From: Patescibacteria group bacterium
GTDB taxonomy: Bacteria > Patescibacteriota > Minisyncoccia > Moranbacterales > JAKLHP01
DNA length: 12,733 nucleotides
Direction of reading: 5' to 3'
NCBI GenBank assembly: GCA_022710085.1
Contig: JAKLHP010000017.1
Location: forward strand, 1 to 12,733
Under the pieces are notes generated by a model. It saw nothing but the letters and a program-made list of their open reading frames with translations. It was not told where the DNA came from and ran no database searches. Positions 6,307 to 12,733 of this stretch are shown in pieces. The first letter of the stretch is position 1, and every line of letters starts with the position of its first letter. A program made the translations under genes and the position numbers.

Positions 6307-7242
6307 TTAATTTTTATTTTTTAAATAATCTTTTAATGCTTCTTTCCAATCCCTGAGCGGATTTAATTTTGAATTGAGTAAAACTGAAAATTCCGGCCTT
6401 TTGGCTTTCCTTTTGAGGGCAGAAGAATCTATTGGAATCACTTTAGTTTTAATCTTCTTCTGCTTGTATAATTCTAACGCGGCTTCATACCAAGTGCAAG
6501 CGCCTGAGTTTACGACATGATAAATTCCGAATGTTTTTTTCGAATCGATAATTTCCTTGGTTTTTCTGGCAAGATCCGGAGCATAAGTGAAGCTGCTTGT
6601 TTCGCTGTCGATAACCTTTACACTTTTTTCTTTTTTTCCAAGTTCCAAAATTACGTCAAAAAAGCTTCTCTTGGCTCCCTCAGCCTTGGCTGGCTTTCCA
6701 AATATCTTTGAGGTTCGGATGATATAATATTTTTTGGTGTTTTTTTTGGCTTCTTCTTCACCCAGAAGTTTTGTTTTCCCGTATTTGTTTATCGGTTTGG
6801 GCTGGGAAGTTTCGAAATATCCGACCTTGGGCTGGAATCCCCGATGAAGCATGCAGCTTTGGCAAGAATGGGCGCATCCTTTCGGTTCTTCAATTTCCGG
6901 ATCCTCCCCGCTGAAAACATAATCTGTGGAATAATGGACAAGCGTTGCCCCGATTTTTTTGGCGATTTTTGCTAGATATCCAGGAGCCAAGCCGTTTATT
7001 TTTTTGGCCAGTGTAAATTCCTTTTTGCCTTCTTCACATTTATCGACGGCGGTATAGGCGGCGGAATTGATGATTATTTCAGGACTGATAACTTTAATTT
7101 TTTTGTGGACTGCTGATTCATTGGTAATATCCAAATCCTCCTTGTCCCAGGCAATGACTTTGTAGCCCTTGTCGGACTTGAAAATTTTTACCAATTCCTG
7201 TCCCAACATTCCCTTGGCGCCGATTATTAAGATTTTTTTCAT
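6307..7242 (-). CDS. rmlD: dTDP-4-dehydrorhamnose reductase with a Cys/His-rich insertion
   Basis: RmlD reduces dTDP-4-dehydro-L-rhamnose to dTDP-L-rhamnose with NAD(P)H, the last step of the pathway. The 311-aa extended SDR protein shows the Rossmann motif GAKGMLG (8-14), INSAAYTAVDKCE (58-70), STDYVFSG (105-112), the catalytic pair Tyr154/Lys158 in NKYGKTK, RTSKIFG (176-182), and a normal C-terminal substrate part. Between STDYVFSG and the YxxxK, where the family usually has a short linker, there is an insertion of roughly 20-25 residues. It contains GCAHSCQSCMLHRG: Cys123, His125, Cys127, Cys130 and His133. This could bind a metal or form a redox loop. The ATG at 7242 follows the TIM-barrel gene by 6 nt. 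Confidence 0.93.
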   Translation of the reverse strand: MKKILIIGAKGMLGQELVKIFKSDKGYKVIAWDKEDLDITNESAVHKKIKVISPEIIINSAAYTAVDKCEEGKKEFTLAKKINGLAPGYLAKIAKKIGATLVHYSTDYVFSGEDPEIEEPKGCAHSCQSCMLHRGFQPKVGYFETSQPKPINKYGKTKLLGEEEAKKNTKKYYIIRTSKIFGKPAKAEGAKRSFFDVILELGKKEKSVKVIDSETSSFTYAPDLARKTKEIIDSKKTFGIYHVVNSGACTWYEAALELYKQKKIKTKVIPIDSSALKRKAKRPEFSVLLNSKLNPLRDWKEALKDYLKNKN

Positions 7243-7248
7243 ATAAAT

Positions 7249-7941
7249 TTAGTTATTTATTATTTTTTCCAAATATTCTTTAACTCTTAATTGTTCTTCG
7301 AATGAGTTTTCCAGTTCAATGCTTATAATATCTGGCAAATATTTCAGGTATTTTTTAATATAATCAAACTCTTCCAATTTTTCAAATTTGTGAGAATCAT
7401 AAGTTATCCATCCATTTGGCCACTGAGAAAGATTTTTTGTTATTGCTGAGATATGGCAGCATCCTATTGGGAATTTCTCCACTAGTTCTTGGAATTTTTC
7501 ATATCCCGGCCATTTCATTTTGTGTCCGTTATCCCAGTGGGCATAATCAATGCAAAGACCATTACCTAGCGATACGATTTCTTCTTCCGTGGGGATAAAA
7601 TTTGTGTTTTCAAGATAAATTATTTTTTTGTATTTGGAATACTCGTAATTTACGGGGAATTCCTTGGGAGAATGGATATTAAAAACCCCAGTATGGTATT
7701 TATTTATAAAATAATCCAATTCTTTGATTGGCATATCCTCTCCTCTTAAGTGAATATGTGGAATCGATTCCAGTTCGGTTCTTTCGAGCAATCCATATAA
7801 TTCTTCCCGGTCTTCTGGCTTGAGGGTTGTTGGAAAAAGTGCAATTTCTTTTATATTAAACCTATTTATTTCCTGAATTTTTGCTCTCCAATCTGAACCC
7901 TGGGTGGTCGTCAGACCCAATAAAATTTTCTTTTTGGCCAT
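7249..7941 (-). CDS. Xylose-isomerase-like TIM-barrel protein, substrate unknown
   Basis: The 230-aa product looks like a compact member of the xylose isomerase / AP endonuclease family 2 TIM-barrel superfamily. Likely metal or substrate residues sit at strand ends in the expected order: His62/His64 in PHIHLRG, Glu111 in YLENTN, Asp132 and His135 in CIDYAHWDN, His163 in CCHIS, His184 in YDSHKF, and Glu209/Glu211 in ISIELEN. No signal peptide is visible. The ATG at 7941 lies 4 nt after the rmlB stop and begins MAKKKILLGL, a good first barrel strand. The frame stays open upstream from a TTG at 8157, but that part overlaps rmlB and is a shadow. Its place between rmlB and rmlD suggests a sugar-related step or accessory role. 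No rhamnose-pathway step is known to need it. Confidence 0.8.
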   Translation of the reverse strand: MAKKKILLGLTTTQGSDWRAKIQEINRFNIKEIALFPTTLKPEDREELYGLLERTELESIPHIHLRGEDMPIKELDYFINKYHTGVFNIHSPKEFPVNYEYSKYKKIIYLENTNFIPTEEEIVSLGNGLCIDYAHWDNGHKMKWPGYEKFQELVEKFPIGCCHISAITKNLSQWPNGWITYDSHKFEKLEEFDYIKKYLKYLPDIISIELENSFEEQLRVKEYLEKIINN

Positions 7942-7945
7942 AGTT

Positions 7946-8953
7946 TTAGCGGTTTGAATAATTCTGTTCATAATACTTCTGGTAATCTCCGCTCTTGATA
8001 TTTTTCCACCAGCTTTCATTTGTCTTATACCAATCAATCGTCTTTCGGAGTCCCTCTTCGAAACTGACTTTCGGTTCCCATCCCAATTCATTTTTAATCT
8101 TGGAAAAATCAATGGCATATCGGCGATCGTGTCCGGGCCGGTCTTTGACATATTCAATCGAATCTTCGCTTTTTCCCATCAGCTCGATAATTTTCTTGGT
8201 GATTTCAATGTTCGGCTTCTCGCTATTTCCTCCAATGCAATAAGTTTCCCCTATTTTTCCTTTCTGGATAATAGAATCAATCGCTTCGCAATGATCTTCG
8301 ACGTAAAGCCAATCGCGGACATTCATTCCATCGCCATAAACCGGAACCTTCCTCCCTTCCATTAAATTGGTGATAAAAAGAGGAATTAATTTTTCCGGAA
8401 ACATATATGGACCGTAATTGTTGGAACAATTGGAAATGGTAATTGGAAGTTTATAAGTATTGAAATAAGCTCGGACCAAATGATCAGAAGATGCCTTGGA
8501 GGCGCTGTACGGGCTTCTGGGGCTGTAAGGAGTGCTTTCATTGAAAGGAGGATCATTCGGCTCCAGATGTCCAAAGACTTCATCAGTAGAGATGTGGTGA
8601 AATCGCTTGTTTCCATTATTTTTGGCAGTCTCCAGCAGATTGTAAGTTCCGAGTACATTGGTCCTGATAAAATTTTCCGCATCTAAAATGGAGCGGTCAA
8701 CATGCGATTCAGCGGCAAAATTCACAATCACATCGACATCTTTGACCAAATTATTTACCAGAGCCTTATCGCAAATGTCCCCTTTTACGAATTTATATCT
8801 TGAATCATTTTCAATGTCTTTCAGATTTTCCAAATTGCCAGCGTAAGTCAAGGCATCCAGATTAATAATTTGATAGTCTGGATATTTTTTGAGAATGTAA
8901 TGAATGAAATTTGAACCAATAAACCCAGCGCCGCCAGTTATGAGTAATTTCAT
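7946..8953 (-). CDS. rmlB: dTDP-glucose 4,6-dehydratase
   Basis: RmlB converts dTDP-glucose to dTDP-4-keto-6-deoxyglucose with bound NAD+, the second step of dTDP-L-rhamnose synthesis. The 335-aa extended SDR protein is full length. It carries the NAD-binding TGGAGFIGSNF (6-16), LDALTYAGNLENL (32-44), FAAESHVDRS (79-88), the catalytic STDEVFG (122-128; Thr123, Asp124, Glu125), Tyr149/Lys153 in SPYSASKAS, NCSNNYGPYMFPEKLIP and RDWLYVEDHC. All residues expected of an active dehydratase are present. The ATG at 8953 starts the first Rossmann strand and lies 15 nt after the rmlC-like stop. It was chosen over none, as no upstream candidate exists without overlapping that gene. Confidence 0.97.
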   Translation of the reverse strand: MKLLITGGAGFIGSNFIHYILKKYPDYQIINLDALTYAGNLENLKDIENDSRYKFVKGDICDKALVNNLVKDVDVIVNFAAESHVDRSILDAENFIRTNVLGTYNLLETAKNNGNKRFHHISTDEVFGHLEPNDPPFNESTPYSPRSPYSASKASSDHLVRAYFNTYKLPITISNCSNNYGPYMFPEKLIPLFITNLMEGRKVPVYGDGMNVRDWLYVEDHCEAIDSIIQKGKIGETYCIGGNSEKPNIEITKKIIELMGKSEDSIEYVKDRPGHDRRYAIDFSKIKNELGWEPKVSFEEGLRKTIDWYKTNESWWKNIKSGDYQKYYEQNYSNR

Positions 8954-8968
8954 ATTTTTTTACTTAAG

Positions 8969-9421
8969 TTATTTAATCTCAAATGGTGAATTTATATCTT
9001 TTTCCCATCTAATTTCGTCCACTTCTTCTTTTTTCCCTTCGCCTTTATATAGTTTATCTGGCAGATTGATACAGTAGGCGTCTGTTACTGATACGCATTT
9101 GTAGCCGTGGACGACTCCTGGCGGAACAATAACCATAGTCGGGTTTTCTTCTCCGACTTCGATTTTGAGATATTCTTCTTTGGTTTCGCTGTTTTTTCGG
9201 TTGTCCCAAAGATGAAGTTCAAAATTTCCCGGTCCGACAAAGACAAAACAATCGGATTGAAATTTGTGCTCGTGCGGTCCGCGAATGACACCATTTCTAG
9301 TGGCACTCACATAGCTCATTGTCGGGTTAAAATCAAATTCATCACTTCGATAAATTTCTGCAAGCCAGCCCCGCTCGTCAGTGTGTTTTTCCAGTTTTTT
9401 TATAATAACTCCGTTCATCAT
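8969..9421 (-). CDS. rmlC: RmlC-like cupin, probable dTDP-4-dehydrorhamnose 3,5-epimerase
   Basis: The expected role is epimerisation of dTDP-4-keto-6-deoxyglucose at C3 and C5, the third step of the rhamnose pathway. The 150-aa single-domain cupin has DERGWLAEIYRSDEF (15-29), the RGxHxH signature VIRGPHEHKF (45-54; His50 aligns with the catalytic base of RmlC), GPGNFELHLWDNR (63-75), and VIVPPGVVHGYKCVS (97-111). It is about 30 residues shorter than classical RmlC. The lysine usually found after the RGxHxQ motif appears replaced by the stretch SDCFVFV. Operon position beside rmlB, rmlD and rmlA favours the epimerase role, but a related cupin isomerase is possible. The start is ATGATG at 9421-9416; either codon could be used. 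No clear Shine-Dalgarno is seen. Confidence 0.85.
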   Translation of the reverse strand: MMNGVIIKKLEKHTDERGWLAEIYRSDEFDFNPTMSYVSATRNGVIRGPHEHKFQSDCFVFVGPGNFELHLWDNRKNSETKEEYLKIEVGEENPTMVIVPPGVVHGYKCVSVTDAYCINLPDKLYKGEGKKEEVDEIRWEKDINSPFEIK

Positions 9422-9445
9422 TTTAGCTTATTTATTTACCTAATA

Positions 9446-9474
9446 ATGATATTATAAATCAGGCCAAAAGGCAA
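9446..9474 (-). promoter_or_regulatory. Probable sigma70 promoter of the rhamnose operon
   Basis: On the minus strand a -35-like TTGCCT (9469-9474) is followed after 17 nt by TATCAT (9446-9451), a 5/6 match to -10. An overlapping perfect TATAAT (9451-9456) is an alternative -10 but lacks a -35 at good spacing. Transcription would start near 9439, leaving a leader of under 25 nt before the rmlC-like gene. It lies just past the terminator of the preceding operon, where a promoter is needed. Confidence 0.55.
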
Positions 9475-9490
9475 AATTTTAGGGTAAAAT

Positions 9491-9523
9491 AAAAAGGGCA
9501 TTTCAGTTTCGAAATGCCTCTTT
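9491..9523 (-). terminator. Rho-independent terminator of the glycan-export operon
   Basis: The stem GGCATTTC (9497-9504) pairs with GAAATGCC (9511-9518) around a 6-nt loop. Read on the minus strand it is preceded by A-rich sequence and followed by CTTTTTATTTT, a good U-tract. It starts about 18 nt after the TAG of the 99-aa gene and separates that operon from the rhamnose operon promoter. Confidence 0.85.
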
Positions 9524-9540
9524 TCCTTATTGCTGAACAG

Positions 9541-9840
9541 CTACTCCTTCTGATCCTCAATAAAAAAGCTGAGTACTTTTTCGGAGTGTTTCCCCTGTTT
9601 CATATCGAGCGGCTTTTCCCATAGTATTTTTGTCGACTTTTTCCATTCCTTGCTTCCTTTTGTCTTTTTCCAGATTTTAAGACCAGCCAGGTCTATCGCT
9701 CTCTCCTTGGTGAAAGAAACAACAATGGCAGTGACCCTTCTGTCATTGAGGGCTACCCGAACGGCAAAAATATACATATTGCCAAATCTCATTTCAGAAA
9801 GCGGTTTATCTTCTTTTGGCGTCTTGGCAATTCTTCTCAC
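9541..9840 (-). CDS. Hypothetical protein, 99 aa
   Basis: I recognise no family. The product is basic, with several Trp/Lys-rich stretches (about 55-80), and contains two likely beta strands, NMYIFAVRVAL (about 21-31) and VTAIVVSFT (about 36-44), suggesting a small beta-rich or mixed fold. There is no signal peptide, membrane segment or cysteine. The start is decided by the ribosome-binding site: a perfect AGGAGG (9847-9852) stands 6 nt before GTG 9840. A TTG five codons upstream is in frame, but its own codons are the AGGAGG. The gene follows the DUF4012 gene by 19 nt and is the last of its operon, ending in TAG before a strong terminator. Confidence 0.75.
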   Translation of the reverse strand: MRRIAKTPKEDKPLSEMRFGNMYIFAVRVALNDRRVTAIVVSFTKERAIDLAGLKIWKKTKGSKEWKKSTKILWEKPLDMKQGKHSEKVLSFFIEDQKE

Positions 9841-9859
9841 AAAAAACCTCCTCAATACT

Positions 9860-11200
9860 TTATTTATTCAAAATTAAATCTGAATTCATTGTAAAATCGT
9901 AATTATTTTTCAATCCGTCTTTATCGATAATTTCAATTTTTATCGGCACGTCTTTGATTCCAGCTTGTTTTTGAATTTTGAGGTTATATGGCTTATCTTT
10001 AAAATCTTTGGGCAAAGTATAAGTAAATTCAACGGTCTTAGTTTGCCCGATGGGAACTTTTACCAGGCTTCCAAAATATGTTTTCCCCAACTCTTTGCCG
10101 AATTTCATCTCTCCGGTATTTTGAGACTGCGTCATCCAGGAACCCTCTGGAGTATAAACTCGAAGATAAGTCAGATAATCCCTGGTCATCCAGTCTTTTT
10201 GCTGGGCGGTGTGCTGATAAGTTATTTTCAGTTTTGCAGTTGGATTTTCTCCTGAAAGATCAACAAAATATTCAAATGAGCGTTTCACATAATAATCGCT
10301 CTTGAAAGCCCCCATATTGGCGTCGACAGTCATTAAATAATCCTGATTCCAATTCTCATCTACTTCCCCGCTCCAGTTTACCGCTTCTACTCTTTGTTGA
10401 ATCTCGCTGTCCTTGAAAAAGAGTTGAATATCCTTTTTCTCCAAATCGCTGAGGATTATTTTCATCAGTTCTGCTTTTTGGGAAGTGTTGAGATCGGAGA
10501 TTTTTCCGATAATTTCCTTAGACAGATCATTCATCACTGATTTTCTTTCTCCTTTTTCTATTCCTTGGTCATAATATCCTTTCTCGACCTGGTATTCCAG
10601 TGCAATAACGGCATTTTCATCAGCATAAGTTCCGGGATATCCTTCAATTTGAATTGGTCCTGTGGCTCTGAGGAATGAGGTCAGGACGTTGGCGGTAATT
10701 CCGATTATTCCATCGAAATTTTCTTCTCCCTTGCCAAGCTTATAAAAATATTCGGCTTTTTCTGCGTTAGTCGGGAAATTAGGAGAAAAATTCGAATCGC
10801 GAAGCTTCCAGGATTTAATGCGAAGCGTTTCCGCCATTGGATAGGGAGGAGTTTCTCCGTCCGGAATTCTTGCGTCAAAATTGGAAAGATCATGAATTTC
10901 TATTTGGGAAATATTTCCATTTTTCATCCTTACGATTCCAAATGATCCGATGTATCCCCCACCCGGACGAAGTTCCATATTATTTTGGAACAGAACTAAA
11001 AAAGTTTTTTCTTTGTCGTCATCAGACAATAGATAATCGGCAAGACCAGTCAAAGTCTTCCATTTTTCATCAACAGGAAGATTGTCCACAACCGATTCAA
11101 ATCCTTTGTTTTTAATTTGCCAAAACAAAAACCATCCAGCCAGGAACATCGCCGATGCGGACCAAAATATTATCCAAAATTTTAATGAATGTTTTTTCAT
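9860..11200 (-). CDS. DUF4012 membrane-anchored protein
   Basis: DUF4012 proteins are common in Gram-positive and CPR surface-polysaccharide loci; their biochemical role is not established. The 446-aa product has a short basic N-terminus, one TM anchor (about 8-28), and a large part predicted to face outside. The domain signature is clear: FLVLFQNNMELRPGGGYIGSFG (67-88), RDSNFSPNFP (134-143), and the later DYLMTVDANMGAFKSDYYVKRS region (287-308). The C-terminal third (about 309-446) looks like beta-sandwich sequence. The ATG at 11200 was chosen: it lies 13 nt after the wzz-like stop and begins the anchor (MKKHSLKFW). The frame runs open further, to a TTG at 11323, but that part overlaps the wzz-like gene. 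Neighbours suggest a role in assembling or attaching glycan chains. Confidence 0.88.
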   Translation of the reverse strand: MKKHSLKFWIIFWSASAMFLAGWFLFWQIKNKGFESVVDNLPVDEKWKTLTGLADYLLSDDDKEKTFLVLFQNNMELRPGGGYIGSFGIVRMKNGNISQIEIHDLSNFDARIPDGETPPYPMAETLRIKSWKLRDSNFSPNFPTNAEKAEYFYKLGKGEENFDGIIGITANVLTSFLRATGPIQIEGYPGTYADENAVIALEYQVEKGYYDQGIEKGERKSVMNDLSKEIIGKISDLNTSQKAELMKIILSDLEKKDIQLFFKDSEIQQRVEAVNWSGEVDENWNQDYLMTVDANMGAFKSDYYVKRSFEYFVDLSGENPTAKLKITYQHTAQQKDWMTRDYLTYLRVYTPEGSWMTQSQNTGEMKFGKELGKTYFGSLVKVPIGQTKTVEFTYTLPKDFKDKPYNLKIQKQAGIKDVPIKIEIIDKDGLKNNYDFTMNSDLILNK

Positions 11201-11213
11201 AAGCTTCTGGCTT

Positions 11214-12224
11214 CTATAATTCTCCCCTAAGCAATTGATTAAGGCGTTTTTTGAATTCTTCCCGGGTTGGTTCGCGGTAAAGTTCCGGTTCTTCTTTTTT
11301 GACTTCCTCGGGCGCATACACAAGAGGCTTCTCGGCGGGGGTTTCTTTGGCAGCTAAACCGCTATTTTTAATTATATTGTTTCTAAAATATTCTTCATCC
11401 ACGAAGGGAAGATTTTCCGGAGCAGAGGCTCCTTTTTGGGGAATTTTGGCAACCGGGGATGGAAGGGGTTTTTCTTCTTGTTTTTTTTCAGGAATAATTT
11501 TCTTTTCAGGCAGAATTTTTTCTTCGGACAACTTCCCAGACTCTTTTATTAAGTTGTCCTTTTTTTTCCAAGTTGTCTCCTTGAATCTTTTTCTTAATCC
11601 GTCTTTTTTTCTTTGGAAGTAACCGAAGAACAAACAAAGGACAGAATTGACCAGGAAGGAAATCAAAAATCCGGTTGCAAGACTCAATAAAATTATTGAA
11701 GCCCAGTTATCGAAAGCAGAATAAACAATCGGGCTCTCGATTATCCGGATGTCAATGTCGCTCTTTATATCATAATAGAAACCGGCAATATTTAAAAGGT
11801 TTGCCGTTACGGCTTTCGAAAGCATTTTTGCTTCCGTGGAATCTTCTTTGATGACGTCGATAGTTATGATAGAACTCCCCTCTTCTCTCGTTATCTGAAG
11901 GTCATTGTTCCACATCGCTCTTCTTTGGTCGTCAGGAAGTCCCGAGAGGTCATCCTTGATATTTTCGTCCCTTACAAGTTTATTGTAAAAAGAAAGTTTG
12001 GTAGGCAGAACTTTTAAATTTTCGACTATGTGTTCTGAGTCCGATGCGGCTTTTTCGCTCTTTGGAATAAGTATGATAGAAATCTCAGAATGATACTCTT
12101 TGTTGTTATCCAAGAACGAAAGAAAAGCAACGATGGATATGATAAAAGCGATTACGAAAAAATAGAGAGAAAAAATTCTTTCCTTGGGCTGCTCTTTATT
12201 AAATTCGTCGTAGTTTCTAAACAT
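11214..12224 (-). CDS. Wzz-like polysaccharide chain-length / co-polymerase protein
   Basis: The 336-aa product has the topology of Wzz-type polysaccharide co-polymerases, which set chain length during polymer export at the cytoplasmic membrane. TM1 (about 17-38) follows a short cytosolic start. Residues 39-172 form the external domain, with a typical strand EYHSEISIILIP right after TM1. TM2 spans about 174-202. There is no kinase Walker motif, so it is not a fused Wzc. Unusual is a cytosolic tail of about 134 residues (203-336), rich in K, E and P, with the near-repeat LPEKK/IPEKK (238-248), ending in a compact helix, PTREEFKKRLNQLLRGEL. The start ATG 12224 overlaps the glycosyltransferase stop by 8 nt, so translation is coupled. 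The stop is TAG. Confidence 0.82.
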   Translation of the reverse strand: MFRNYDEFNKEQPKERIFSLYFFVIAFIISIVAFLSFLDNNKEYHSEISIILIPKSEKAASDSEHIVENLKVLPTKLSFYNKLVRDENIKDDLSGLPDDQRRAMWNNDLQITREEGSSIITIDVIKEDSTEAKMLSKAVTANLLNIAGFYYDIKSDIDIRIIESPIVYSAFDNWASIILLSLATGFLISFLVNSVLCLFFGYFQRKKDGLRKRFKETTWKKKDNLIKESGKLSEEKILPEKKIIPEKKQEEKPLPSPVAKIPQKGASAPENLPFVDEEYFRNNIIKNSGLAAKETPAEKPLVYAPEEVKKEEPELYREPTREEFKKRLNQLLRGEL

Positions 12225-12733
12225 ATGATTTATTTTCCGCGCTTATTTTTCTTAAAATTATCTTTTTTGAGAATTTTTGGTTCAACTCATAAACTCTTAA
12301 AGTTTTTTTGGCTATGGAGTCCCAGCTGTATTCTTTCTGAATTCTTTCTTTCGACAACTTTCCCATCTTTTCAACTTCGGAATATTTATTGAGAAGATAA
12401 GCCAATTTGTTTTCCAGATCCTCTTCATTTCCAGCCTTGAAAGAAAATCCGCACTTTCCGATAATCTCCATATTCTCTGGTTCGTCACTTACCAACGGAG
12501 CTATTTTGTAACTCATTGCTTCAAGAAGCGAAATAGGAAACCCTTCAGATTCAGAAGGTTGGACAAAGAGATAGGAATGGGAAAATAATTGTTCCAAGGC
12601 CGCTCGTGTCTGATTATATGTAAAAATGATGCTTTTTCTGTGGCTGCTTATTTTTTGGAGTTCATCTATCTGCTTATTGGAATCATCCATATCAATTACC
12701 AATTTCATATTATTGGGTAGTTTGTTGGTATCT
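12217..12733 (-). CDS. GT-B glycosyltransferase (GT4-like), C-terminal part, truncated by window edge
   Basis: The frame stays open to the window end, so the N-terminal acceptor domain is missing; about 171 residues are visible. They form the donor-binding Rossmann half of a retaining GT-B enzyme. A strand (MKLVIDMDD) is followed by the family signature FVQPSESEGFPISLLEAMS, in which the two glutamates of EGFPISLLE form the E-x7-E motif. Then come IAPLVSDEPENMEII, GFSFKAGNEEDLENKLAYLL, and a C-terminal helix with EYSWDSIAKKTLRVYEL that packs back on the N-domain in this fold. The internal ATG at 12708 is not the start. The last 8 nt overlap the wzz-like gene. It likely adds a sugar during glycan repeat assembly; the donor cannot be told. 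Confidence 0.9.
   Translation of the reverse strand, partial: DTNKLPNNMKLVIDMDDSNKQIDELQKISSHRKSIIFTYNQTRAALEQLFSHSYLFVQPSESEGFPISLLEAMSYKIAPLVSDEPENMEIIGKCGFSFKAGNEEDLENKLAYLLNKYSEVEKMGKLSKERIQKEYSWDSIAKKTLRVYELNQKFSKKIILRKISAENKSYV

Noticed and set aside
7942..8157. N-terminal extension of the TIM-barrel protein by 72 residues
   Set aside because: It starts at TTG within rmlB in another frame, and the barrel begins at MAKKKILLG.
11201..11323. N-terminal extension of the DUF4012 protein by 41 residues
   Set aside because: It begins at TTG and overlaps the wzz-like gene; the TM anchor begins at the ATG at 11200.
1..12733. TGA reassigned to glycine or tryptophan
   Set aside because: No gene needs an internal TGA to stay open, and Gly and Trp are encoded normally; absence of TGA as stop alone does not show reassignment.
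1..12733. CRISPR array, insertion sequence, tRNA or rRNA
   Set aside because: No spaced direct repeats, transposase-like frames, terminal inverted repeats or cloverleaf-like sequence were seen on either strand.

Overview
The window is AT-rich, tightly packed bacterial DNA. Nearly all genes lie on the minus strand, so read from high to low coordinates. The protein style suggests a Candidate Phyla Radiation (Patescibacteria) genome, most likely Parcubacteria-like: lysine-rich, low-GC proteins, a DUF4012 protein beside a Wzz-like protein, compact nucleotide-sugar enzymes, and very short intergenic gaps. This placement is an inference from sequence style, not from a marker phylogeny. All 17 complete or partial genes end in TAA or TAG; none uses TGA.

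Region 1 (12733 to 9541, minus) is the distal part of a surface-polysaccharide operon. It holds the C-terminal half of a GT-B glycosyltransferase (cut by the window edge), a Wzz-like chain-length/co-polymerase protein, a DUF4012 protein with an N-terminal membrane anchor, and a 99-aa protein of unknown function whose GTG start is fixed by a perfect AGGAGG. A strong hairpin terminator at about 9491-9523 closes it.

Region 2 (about 9474 to 2476, minus) begins at a probable sigma70-type promoter. It reads rmlC-like, rmlB, a xylose-isomerase-like TIM-barrel protein, rmlD, a SemiSWEET transporter, rmlA, a protein with a hydrophobic 'TGEKLSGKER' module resembling pre-toxin domains, a 55-aa acidic protein, galU, and a two-TM protein with a coiled coil. 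Gaps are 0-33 nt, so one transcript is likely. RmlA, RmlB, the RmlC-like protein and RmlD together form the dTDP-L-rhamnose route; GalU supplies UDP-glucose. With region 1 this is a rhamnose-containing cell-surface glycan locus.

Region 3 (2447 to 181, minus) has a clear promoter (TTGATT-17-TATAAT), rplI (ribosomal protein L9), a leader with two hairpins, one of them terminator-like, and pyrG (CTP synthase).

Region 4 (1 to 231) holds the last codons of a plus-strand gene and two hairpins that separate it from the convergent pyrG. There is no stretch over 300 bases without a gene. I see no tRNA, rRNA, CRISPR array or mobile element.

The least ordinary items are the pre-toxin-like protein with its small acidic neighbour, a cysteine/histidine-rich insertion inside RmlD, a SemiSWEET lacking the usual TM3 asparagine in the middle of the rhamnose operon, and the hairpin leader before pyrG.
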